Program-made: the position numbers and the translations under genes
Shown here: one piece after another, positions 1 through 8,005 of the stretch
Position numbering within the stretch: the stretch's first letter is position 1
Layout of the letters: each line of letters starts with the position of its first letter
Notes under the pieces: model-generated
Database searches by the model: none
What the model was told of the DNA's origin: nothing
The model's input: the letters and a program-made list of their open reading frames with translations, nothing else
Source: Streptosporangiaceae bacterium
Lineage (GTDB): Bacteria; Actinomycetota; Actinomycetes; Streptosporangiales; Streptosporangiaceae
DNA length: 54,562 nt
Direction: 5' to 3'
Assembly (NCBI GenBank): GCA_019245115.1
Contig: JAFARZ010000165.1
Coordinates: 1 to 54,562, forward strand

Positions 1-1
1 C

Positions 2-1108
<1,107 letters not shown>

Positions 1109-1180
1109 TTGGGCGTTCTCTAACAGCCGCCACCGCAGGGCTACAGAGGCGCCCGCGGCGAGCGCCAGCGAGCTTCGCGG

Positions 1181-1223
1181 TCGCCTGGCCGTGGAGGGCC
1201 GAAAGGCCCTCCCGGCCAGGCGA
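1181..1223. terminator. Long imperfect hairpin downstream of leuA, probable terminator
   Basis: Arms TCGCCTGGCC (1181-1190) and GGCCAGGCGA (1214-1223) pair perfectly. Inside them GGAGGGCC (1193-1200) and GGCCCTCC (1205-1212) pair around a GAAA tetraloop, with a GT/C internal bulge between the two stems. There is no U-tract, as is common for actinobacterial terminators. It sits 72 bp after the leuA stop and about 70 bp before recO, so it could separate the two transcripts or be a repeated extragenic palindrome. Confidence 0.6.
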
Positions 1224-1257
1224 AACTAACGGCGAGAAGCGTCGCAAGCCGGGGGTC

Positions 1258-1283
1258 CTAGGGGGTTGGTGTTTACCCCCTAG
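1258..1283. repeat. GC hairpin element (CTAGGGGG / CCCCCTAG) upstream of recO
   Basis: Eight-base arms CTAGGGGG (1258-1265) and CCCCCTAG (1276-1283) flank a 10-nt loop TTGGTGTTTA. The loop nearly matches, in reverse complement, the loop of the hairpin at 11921-11946 (TTGGTTTTCA), so the two are copies of one element. It lies 9 bases before the recO GTG and may affect recO translation or terminate readthrough. Confidence 0.6.
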
Positions 1284-1292
1284 AATCACAGA

Positions 1293-2024
1293 GTGCAGTT
1301 GTACCGGGATGACGGGGTCGTGCTGCGGACGCAGAAGCTTGGCGAAGCCGACCGGATCATCACCGTGCTCTGCCGGACCACCGGCCGTGTGCGCGCGGTC
1401 GCGAAGGGGGTCCGCCGCACCAAATCCCGGTTCGGTGCGCGGCTGGAGCCGTTCACGCACGTCGATCTCATGCTGCACGTCGGCCGGTCGCTGGACGTGA
1501 TCACGCAGGCGGAGGTGATTCGCGCCTACGGCGAGCCGCTGACCGGGGACTACCCGCGCTACACGGCAGGCGTGGCGATGCTGGAAACCGCCGAGAGGCT
1601 CACCCCGGTGGAGAAGGAGCCCGCGCTGCGGCAATTGCTGCTGCTCATCGGGGGACTGCGAACGCTCGGCGACGCCGAGCACGACGGGCGGCTCGTTCTT
1701 GACGCGTTCCTGCTGCGCTCGCTGGCCATCGCCGGGTACGCGCCGGCCCTGCGGGAATGCGCCAGGTGCGGTGCTTCCGGGGCACTGCCCGCATTCGCCA
1801 TCCCAGCCGGCGGCGTGGTGTGCGCCTCATGCCGGCCGCCCGGCGCCGCCTCGCCCAGCGCGCATACCATCGCGCTGATGCTCGCGCTGCTCCAGGGAGA
1901 CTGGGACGACGCCGACCAGAGCGAGCGCCGGCACCAGGCAGAGTGCAGCGGATTGGTGGCCGCGTACCTGCAATGGCATCTGGAGCATTCGATTCGTTCA
2001 CTGCGTCACGTGGAGCGCGTCTGA
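1293..2024 (+). CDS. recO: DNA repair protein RecO
   Basis: RecO loads RecA onto SSB-coated single-stranded DNA in the RecFOR recombination pathway. The N-terminal OB-fold begins with the typical [25 protein letters not shown] opening, and a four-cysteine zinc site is visible at C156/C159 (CARC) and C177/C180 (CASC). At 243 residues it has the usual family length. The GTG at 1293 gives exactly the conserved N-terminus; no strong Shine-Dalgarno is visible and a GC hairpin ends 9 bases upstream. The stop overlaps the uppS start (TGATG), indicating translational coupling. Confidence 0.97.
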   Translation: MQLYRDDGVVLRTQKLGEADRIITVLCRTTGRVRAVAKGVRRTKSRFGARLEPFTHVDLMLHVGRSLDVITQAEVIRAYGEPLTGDYPRYTAGVAMLETAERLTPVEKEPALRQLLLLIGGLRTLGDAEHDGRLVLDAFLLRSLAIAGYAPALRECARCGASGALPAFAIPAGGVVCASCRPPGAASPSAHTIALMLALLQGDWDDADQSERRHQAECSGLVAAYLQWHLEHSIRSLRHVERV

Positions 2025-2860
2025 TGGGGGACAGCCCGCGGCGGGCTCGCCGCCCAGGTACACCGTCCGGATACCGCTCGCCTGACCCGCACCCATCGGG
2101 CGCCCAGCCGCCGGCGATTCCGCCGGACCTGGTGCCCAAGCACGTCGCGATCGTGATGGACGGCGACGGGCGATGGGCCAAGCAGCGTGGCCTGCCCCGG
2201 ACCGAGGGCCACAAGGAGGGCGAATCCTCCCTGCTCGACGTCATCATGGGTGCGATCGAGCTGGGCATTCCGTACCTGTCGGCCTACGCTTTCTCCACGG
2301 AGAACTGGCGCCGGTCGCCGGACGAGGTCCGGTTCCTGATGGGCTTCAACCGGGAGGTCATCCACCGCCGTCGCGACCTGCTGAACGAGATGGGCGTCCG
2401 GATCCGCTGGGCCGGGCGCCGTCCGAAGCTGTGGCGCAGCGTGATCGCCGAACTGGAGTACGCCGAGCGGTTGTCGGCCAGCAATACCGTGCTGACCTTG
2501 CAGTTCTGTGTCAACTACGGCGGAAGGGCGGAGATCGCCGACGCAGCCGCCGCTCTCGCGGCCGACGTGGCGGCCGGGAAGGTCAAGCCGGAGAAGATCA
2601 CCGAGAAGGTGTTCGCCCGATATCTCTATAACCCGGAGGTGCCGGAGGTCGACCTGTTCGTCAGGTCGTCGGGGGAGCAGCGATTCTCCAATTTCCTGCT
2701 GTGGCAGTCCTCCTATGCGGAGATGGTCTTCCTGGACACGCTCTGGCCGGACTTCGATCGTAGGCATCTGTGGCATGCGTGCGAGATCTACGCCAGCCGT
2801 GACCGGCGCTACGGCGGTGCCATACCGAATCCGGTGGCGCCGGACCCAGCTTTGGGCTAG
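2024..2860 (+). CDS. uppS: Isoprenyl diphosphate synthase (cis-prenyltransferase, UppS family)
   Basis: This enzyme elongates allylic diphosphates with isopentenyl diphosphate to make the long polyprenyl carrier used in cell-wall synthesis. I chose the ATG at 2024, which overlaps the recO stop by one base (278 aa); longer frames start inside recO. The catalytic Asp is D46 in MDGDGRWAK, followed by conserved [29 protein letters not shown] and the C-terminal [15 protein letters not shown] region. Oddly, the family-typical MDGNGRWA reads MDGDGRWA here (GAC at residue 48 instead of Asn). A Pro/Arg-rich N-terminal tail of about 38 residues precedes the fold. Confidence 0.95.
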   Translation: MGDSPRRARRPGTPSGYRSPDPHPSGAQPPAIPPDLVPKHVAIVMDGDGRWAKQRGLPRTEGHKEGESSLLDVIMGAIELGIPYLSAYAFSTENWRRSPDEVRFLMGFNREVIHRRRDLLNEMGVRIRWAGRRPKLWRSVIAELEYAERLSASNTVLTLQFCVNYGGRAEIADAAAALAADVAAGKVKPEKITEKVFARYLYNPEVPEVDLFVRSSGEQRFSNFLLWQSSYAEMVFLDTLWPDFDRRHLWHACEIYASRDRRYGGAIPNPVAPDPALG

Positions 2861-2873
2861 TAGATAGCGCCGC

Positions 2874-2901
2874 ACGGGACCGCGCTGACGCGGTATCCCG
2901 T
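2874..2901 (+). terminator. Probable terminator of recO-uppS
   Basis: Left arm ACGGGACCGCG (2874-2884), loop CTGA, right arm CGCGGTATCCCGT (2889-2901), pairing with a two-base AT bulge. It begins 13 bases after the uppS stop and is followed by a T-rich stretch, fitting an intrinsic terminator. Confidence 0.6.
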
Positions 2902-3041
2902 CATTCGCTTGTATAACTGTGCGTAACTTTCCTCTTACTGGGGAAGATCACTGTTGCTGGTGCGCTGGGATCGTACGCATAACGCGGTCGGTCGTGGCGT
3001 GCTCGCGGGGGACATGTAGCGACAGGCATCCGGGGGGATTA

Positions 3042-4532
3042 ATGCTTCGCGCGGCCATGGCCGTCGTTGTCGGTGGGTACGCATTCGGGGGGCTGGGGAC
3101 CGGGGTCGGCTTCGGGACCGGGGCCAGCCATCAGCCCGTTGATCAAGCCGTCAGCCAAGCCGTCAGCCATGCCGCCGTCGCGGCGGCGGCCATGAAGACC
3201 GTGGCGTTTCATGGCTACGAAATGGAAGTGCCGGCCAGCTGGCCGGTCTACCGGCTCGATCTCCATCCGGATCAGTGCGTCCGTTACGACGTTCACGCGG
3301 TATATCTGGGTGCTCCAGGTGACAGCCAGAGCTGCCCGGCGGGTCTGGTCGGCCGGACAGAAACGATTTCAATCGGCGCCCTGGCGGGAGACGTGAGGCC
3401 GCCGATCGCGGGAGGACTCGGCAGCGGTAGCAGAATCAGCCAGCGGATGGTCATGCGGGGCGGATCAGCGGCCCCAGGACGACCCAGCGCCAGCGCCCCT
3501 GGTGTCATCCTGCAGGATGCGGACCAGCAGGAGCTCGGAATCCCGATGCCAGCATCCGCGCCGGCGATAACGGGCACATATGGCACCGATCCCGCGCTCA
3601 CCGAACGGATCCTGACCAGTGTCCGGCGGGTCGTACCGCAGTCGGTGCCGATGGCCAGGCGATCGGCCGGGGCCACGCCGTCAGCTTCGGCACAGCCCAG
3701 AGCTTCGGCACAGCCCAGAGCTTCGGCACGACCAGAAGCGTCGCCAGGGGCCACGCCGGCCGACCAGTCGGGCACGGCGTCACCTGCGGTCTCGGCGACA
3801 CCGAGCGGCCCGCCGTCGCCCGTACTCACCGTCAGCCGCGGGCCCCAGGCCGGATTCGACACCTGCACCGCTCCGTCGCTGCAAGCCATGAGCGCCTGGC
3901 GGGCCAGGTTCTCAGCAACCGCCATTTACATCGGCGGCCAGGAGATGGCCTGTGACTACGGCAACCTGTCCGCCACATGGGTGCGCCAGGTGAAAGCGCT
4001 CGGCTGGTCGCTATTGCCCACGTACGTGGGACCGCAAGCGCCGTGCAACGACTTCAGCGTGAAGGTCGATCCGAGGCACGCGGCGGCGCAGGGTCGGCAG
4101 AACGCGCAGTGGGCGGTCCAGGACGCGGCGACGTTCGGGCTGGGCAAGGGCTCGCCCATCTACTACGACATGGAGGCGTACGACAACACCAAGTCGCGGT
4201 GCGGCACCGCGGTACTCACGTTCCTTGATGCCTGGACCAGGCAGCTCAACGCCGAAGGCTATGTGTCGGGCGTGTACTCGAGCGCTGGTTCCGGCGTGAT
4301 CGACCTGGTCAACAACACCAAAGTGGCGGGCCACCGGCTCGCCGAACCGCAGGCCATCTGGTTCGCGCTGTGGGACAACGCCAGCGACCTGAACGGGACG
4401 CCGTACCTGCCCAGAGCAATGTGGCCGGACCTGCACCGGTCCAAGCAGTTCGCCGGTTCGCATTGGCTAACGATCCGCCACATCACGCTCAACATCGACT
4501 CCGATCTCGTGGACAGCGCGGTGGCGCCATAA
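3042..4532 (+). CDS. Secreted DUF1906 (glycoside-hydrolase-like) protein
   Basis: The ATG at 3042 follows a GGGGGG run and gives a 496-aa product starting with a hydrophobic, Ala/Gly-rich segment (residues 1-29) that looks like a signal peptide; the frame is open further upstream but without a plausible leader. Residues about 50-190 form an unassigned N-terminal domain. Residues about 205-265 are a Ser/Ala/Pro linker containing ASAQPR repeats. From residue 270 (GFDTCTAPSL) to the end it matches the DUF1906 / Rv2525c-like TIM-barrel domain, with IGGQ, YYDMEAY and GVYSSAGS segments typical of that family. The family resembles glycoside hydrolases acting at the cell envelope; the substrate is unknown. 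It stands alone between uppS and glyS. Confidence 0.85.
   Translation: MLRAAMAVVVGGYAFGGLGTGVGFGTGASHQPVDQAVSQAVSHAAVAAAAMKTVAFHGYEMEVPASWPVYRLDLHPDQCVRYDVHAVYLGAPGDSQSCPAGLVGRTETISIGALAGDVRPPIAGGLGSGSRISQRMVMRGGSAAPGRPSASAPGVILQDADQQELGIPMPASAPAITGTYGTDPALTERILTSVRRVVPQSVPMARRSAGATPSASAQPRASAQPRASARPEASPGATPADQSGTASPAVSATPSGPPSPVLTVSRGPQAGFDTCTAPSLQAMSAWRARFSATAIYIGGQEMACDYGNLSATWVRQVKALGWSLLPTYVGPQAPCNDFSVKVDPRHAAAQGRQNAQWAVQDAATFGLGKGSPIYYDMEAYDNTKSRCGTAVLTFLDAWTRQLNAEGYVSGVYSSAGSGVIDLVNNTKVAGHRLAEPQAIWFALWDNASDLNGTPYLPRAMWPDLHRSKQFAGSHWLTIRHITLNIDSDLVDSAVAP
3683..3736 (+). repeat. 18-bp tandem repeat in the linker of the DUF1906 protein
   Basis: Unit AGCTTCGGCACAGCCCAG at 3683-3700 and 3701-3718 is perfect; a third diverged copy follows at 3719-3736. 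It encodes ASAQPR-type linker repeats and is a likely site of copy-number variation. Confidence 0.85.
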
Positions 4533-4609
4533 CAGTTCGCGATCACTCTCAGTTGCCCCTAAGCTAGTGCCCGCCGACACCGACACCCAGCCGGATGGAG
4601 ACCCCGGAT

Positions 4610-5995
4610 ATGGCACTACGCAGCGATCGCTTGGACGCCGTCATCAGCCTGTGCAAGCGACGGGGTTTCGTCTACCCGTCCAGCGAGATCTACGGCGGGC
4701 TGCGTGCCGCATGGGACTACGGTCCGCTGGGCGTCGAGATGAAGAACAACATCAAGCGCCAGTGGTGGCGGTCGATGATTACTGAGCGTGAAGACATTGT
4801 AGGCATCGACTCCTCGGTGATCCTGGCCAGGGAGGTCTGGGAGGCAAGCGGGCACGTCACGAACTTCGTCGACCCGCTGACGGAGTGCGAGTTCTGCCAC
4901 AAGCGCTACCGCGCCGATCACCTGATCGAGGCGTATGAGGAAAAACACGGCCACGCTCCCGCCAACGGCCTGGCCGATATCGCCTGCCCCAACTGCGGCA
5001 ACCGGGGTACGTTCAGCGAGCCGCGGCAGTTCAACGCGCTACTGCGTACCTACCTCGGTGTCGTGGACGACGGCTCGGGGCTGGCCTACTTGCGCCCGGA
5101 AACCGCACAGGGCATCTTCATCAACTACCGGAACGTGCTGCAGACGTCTCGCAAGAAGATCCCGTTCGGCATCGGCCAGATCGGCAAGTCGTTCCGTAAC
5201 GAGATCACGCCAGGCAACTTCATCTTCCGGACCCGCGAATTCGAGCAGATGGAGATGGAGTTCTTCGTCCGCCCCGGCACCGACGAGGAATGGCATCAGC
5301 ACTGGATCGATGAGCGCCTCGCCTGGTGGTTGGACCTCGGCGTCACAAGGGACAACCTCCGCCTCTACGAGCACCCGGCGGAGAAGCGGTCTTTCTATTC
5401 CAAACGTACGGTGGATATTGAATACCGGTTCAACTTTCAAGGCTCCGAGTGGGGAGAGCTGGAGGGTATCGCTAACCGGACGGATTATGACCTGTCCACC
5501 CATCAGACTGAGTCCAAGCAGGACATGACTTACCTCGATCAGGAGACGGGGGAGAGGTTCATCCCGTACGTGATCGAGCCGGCGGCGGGGGCCGACCGCG
5601 GAATGCTCACCTTCCTGCTGGACGCGTACGCCGAGGACGAGGCGCCTGACGCCAAGGGCAAGCTGGAGAAGCGCACGGTGCTGCGCCTGGACCAGAGGCT
5701 CGCCCCGGTGAAGGTCGCCGTCCTCCCGCTGTCCCGCAACGCCGACCTGTCGCCGAAGGCGCGAGATCTCGCCGCCGCACTGCGCAAGCGCTGGAACACC
5801 GAGTTCGACGATGCCAGCGCGATCGGCCGCCGGTATCGCCGGCAGGACGAGATCGGTACCCCGTACTGTGTCACGGTCGACTTCGACACCCTCAACGACA
5901 AGGCCGTGACGGTCCGGGAGCGAGACAGCATGCGCCAGGAGCGGGTCGGTATCGACAACCTGGAGTCATACCTCGCCGAGCGCCTGAGCGCCTGA
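4610..5995 (+). CDS. glyS: Glycyl-tRNA synthetase (class II, alpha2 type)
   Basis: The enzyme charges tRNA-Gly in the cytoplasm. I prefer the ATG at 4610 (461 aa), because GGAG at 4597-4600 is a well-spaced ribosome site for it; an in-frame ATG at 4595 would add five residues. Visible features are the N-terminal [13 protein letters not shown] and [11 protein letters not shown] segments, a Cys4 zinc insertion (CEFC ... CPNCGN), class II motif 2 ([19 protein letters not shown]) and motif 3 (AADRG-like [14 protein letters not shown]). The C-terminal anticodon-binding domain has [12 protein letters not shown] and [20 protein letters not shown]. Length and motifs fit the bacterial alpha2 GlyRS. 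It is convergent with the regulator at 6003. Confidence 0.97.
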   Translation: MALRSDRLDAVISLCKRRGFVYPSSEIYGGLRAAWDYGPLGVEMKNNIKRQWWRSMITEREDIVGIDSSVILAREVWEASGHVTNFVDPLTECEFCHKRYRADHLIEAYEEKHGHAPANGLADIACPNCGNRGTFSEPRQFNALLRTYLGVVDDGSGLAYLRPETAQGIFINYRNVLQTSRKKIPFGIGQIGKSFRNEITPGNFIFRTREFEQMEMEFFVRPGTDEEWHQHWIDERLAWWLDLGVTRDNLRLYEHPAEKRSFYSKRTVDIEYRFNFQGSEWGELEGIANRTDYDLSTHQTESKQDMTYLDQETGERFIPYVIEPAAGADRGMLTFLLDAYAEDEAPDAKGKLEKRTVLRLDQRLAPVKVAVLPLSRNADLSPKARDLAAALRKRWNTEFDDASAIGRRYRRQDEIGTPYCVTVDFDTLNDKAVTVRERDSMRQERVGIDNLESYLAERLSA

Positions 5996-6002
5996 ACGCC
6001 TG

Positions 6003-6755
6003 CTACTCAAGCCGCGTCCGGACGCGCTCGATAACCCTCCGGGCGTGGCTGTCGGAGGCCTGGATCTCAGCGAGCGGTACGACCGCCAGACGCGCCTTCG
6101 TGAGCGGTGGTGGCACCGGCAGATCACGCACCGACGGCAGGAAGCATGTCGGCTCCGGCATGGGATCTATGTCGACCCAGAGTCCAGGCCGGTAGTCTTC
6201 GATGAGCCGGATCCGGAAGCGGCAGGCGAGGCAGGTGTAGTAGTCAGAGCCGGGTTCGCGCGGGTCTATGCGCTCCAAGCCCTCTCCGCGCCGCACCATG
6301 AAGTCCTCAAGGAGGAAGGTGAGCCGATCCAGGACCTCCACGTTCCGTGGGACGGCGATCTCGATTTCCTCCACCTTTACAGGAGCGCCTTGAAGTGCTG
6401 CCGCGGTCAGTCCGTCCAGCATGTAAGGGATTCCATCCAGCCGGCTGATGAACGACACAAAGTCCACGGGCCACGTGGTGATGCGGTCGGTCAGCGACTG
6501 GCGACTGGCCTCGGCGATTGACTCGTCGATGTCGGCCCACAGCGGTACGGTCTCGACGTGCAGCCGCAGGTCCATCGCGGTCAGGATCCGGTCAGCCAGG
6601 GCGATGGTGACACCAGCTTGCTTGCCGCGCTCGAGCCGGGAGATCGTGGCTGGGCTCACCCCGGCCAGCCTGGCCAGCTCGACGACTTCCATCCGTCGTC
6701 GGGTGCGCTCCTCTCGGATCAACACTCCGACACGGAACGTAGCTGGCGAATCCAT
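6003..6755 (-). CDS. XRE-family regulator with nucleotidyltransferase-like C-terminal domain
   Basis: The product (250 aa from ATG 6755) starts with an XRE helix-turn-helix at residues about 7-65 (VVELARLAGVSPATISRLERGKQ). Residues about 95-240 contain LDGLTAAALQG and EEIEIAVPR, placed like the GS and DxD strands of the minimal nucleotidyltransferase fold seen in AbiEii/MNT-type proteins, but with the motif residues replaced, so activity is doubtful. This domain call is inference from pattern only. An upstream in-frame ATG at 6884 would place the palindrome at 6795-6832 inside the gene, which is unlikely. The palindrome 40 bp upstream of the start is a good candidate for an autoregulatory operator. 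It is convergent with glyS and has no partner toxin gene beside it. Confidence 0.75.
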   Translation of the reverse strand: MDSPATFRVGVLIREERTRRRMEVVELARLAGVSPATISRLERGKQAGVTIALADRILTAMDLRLHVETVPLWADIDESIAEASRQSLTDRITTWPVDFVSFISRLDGIPYMLDGLTAAALQGAPVKVEEIEIAVPRNVEVLDRLTFLLEDFMVRRGEGLERIDPREPGSDYYTCLACRFRIRLIEDYRPGLWVDIDPMPEPTCFLPSVRDLPVPPPLTKARLAVVPLAEIQASDSHARRVIERVRTRLE

Positions 6756-6794
6756 ATTTGTAGTCTCGCGTAGTCGGCCTCTTCTTTTCCAGCC

Positions 6795-6832
6795 GTTTTC
6801 CTGAGACGAAAAAATTTTCGTCTCAGGAAAAC
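6795..6832. promoter_or_regulatory. Perfect 18-bp inverted repeat, candidate operator
   Basis: Arms GTTTTCCTGAGACGAAAA (6795-6812) and its exact reverse complement (6815-6832) are separated by AA. The element is unusually AT-rich for this genome and lies 40 bp upstream of the XRE gene start, between two minus-strand genes. No U-tract follows on the minus strand, which argues against a terminator. Confidence 0.7.
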
Positions 6833-6896
6833 GTGTCAAAAAAACACAGCTGCCATCCGAGAGGTCGACTGGCAAGGAACGCAAGCGGCTAGCGGG

Positions 6897-7739
6897 TCAC
6901 CCGTGCCGCGCGGCTCGATGGGGCAGCGCAGCGAGAACGGTGTCGAGGTCCGGTCGGACGGAGGTGGCCGAGCGGCGGTAGATATCGGCGGCGGCCTGGT
7001 GGAAGCCGCCGGGAAGGTCGTCGGCCGCCATTGAGGCCGCGATCTCGTCCATCTCGGCGATCCAGCGCCAGCCTTTGGCGGCGGCGGAGCGCGCGGCCTG
7101 CTCGGAGCGCGCCGGTAGCGATGGCTGGGACAGCGCCCATTCGGCCAGCAGCGCATCCTCGACGCCCTCAGCGCGGGCCAGCGCGCGGATGGCCAGCAGG
7201 AGCGCCGCCGTGCCCTTGGTCCAGGCCGCGTACGACATCTTGACCGCGGACGCCGCGCCGGCATCGCCGGGCATGGTCCTGGCGTCGACCGCCGTACCGG
7301 TGAACAGTCCGCCGATCGTCGCTGCCTGGTCCCCGGACAGGTAGAGGCGGGTGTGCCCGGGCGAAGCCGGGACAGGCGGCGGCCCGATGATCCCGCCGTC
7401 GGCAAAGGTCCCTCCGGCGTCGACGATGACAGCGCCCACCGAACGTGCGGTGGCCGGTGCGATCGCGTTCGCGTCCACGAAGAGCCCGCGGAAGCCGCAT
7501 CCCGCCACCTCGCGCGCGATGTCCAGGGCGGCGTGCGGCGGGCAGATCGACAGCACGATCGGCACCCGGGCCGAGATCGCGGCCACCGAACCCGCGTCGG
7601 TCAGCCCGGCATCGCGAGCGCGGGTCGCGGTGGCCTCACCGCGGCCCGCGGATGCCCACAGCACCTTGTGCCCGGCCTCACAAAGGCACCGGCCCACGGC
7701 CGCGCCCATCTCTCCCGGATGCAGTAGCCCGACGTCCAT
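6897..7739 (-). CDS. NAD(P)-dependent oxidoreductase (beta-hydroxyacid dehydrogenase-like, DUF1932 C-terminus)
   Basis: The 280-aa protein opens with a Rossmann nucleotide-binding loop (GLLHPGEMGAAVG) and carries the SICPPHAALD and FVDANAIAP segments typical of the 6-phosphogluconate dehydrogenase / 3-hydroxyisobutyrate dehydrogenase superfamily. The second half is helical with KMSYAAWTKGTAALLLAI, where the Lys occupies the catalytic position of the family, and resembles DUF1932. The substrate cannot be told from sequence. Start ATG at 7739; no partner genes adjoin, and the downstream gene on the same strand is the XRE regulator 142 bp away. Confidence 0.85.
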   Translation of the reverse strand: MDVGLLHPGEMGAAVGRCLCEAGHKVLWASAGRGEATATRARDAGLTDAGSVAAISARVPIVLSICPPHAALDIAREVAGCGFRGLFVDANAIAPATARSVGAVIVDAGGTFADGGIIGPPPVPASPGHTRLYLSGDQAATIGGLFTGTAVDARTMPGDAGAASAVKMSYAAWTKGTAALLLAIRALARAEGVEDALLAEWALSQPSLPARSEQAARSAAAKGWRWIAEMDEIAASMAADDLPGGFHQAAADIYRRSATSVRPDLDTVLAALPHRAARHG

Positions 7740-8005
7740 ACCGCCATGCTGTCACGAGCGGTCACCACACACCGGCGAAGGCCGGGTTGAGGGCTCCAGG
7801 CACCGGGAGCGGCGTGAACGTGCTTCGGGGTCCACATTCCAGAGACGCTGTTGCCAAGCTGTAGTTGCCTGCGGGAGGGTGCGGACTTAGAGGTGGTCCA
7901 GACCACCCGGCTCACGCTGAGCGCGGTAGAGTCGCCAATTGAAACCGAGATAGTGAAACAAACGATGTCGCATGCTGCGCGGAGCAGAGCCGAGGAGCCA
8001 TTTCA

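Noticed and set aside
6795..6832. The perfect palindrome as a transposon end or intrinsic terminator.
   Set aside because: No transposase or target duplication is seen nearby and no U-tract follows; position before the XRE gene favours an operator.
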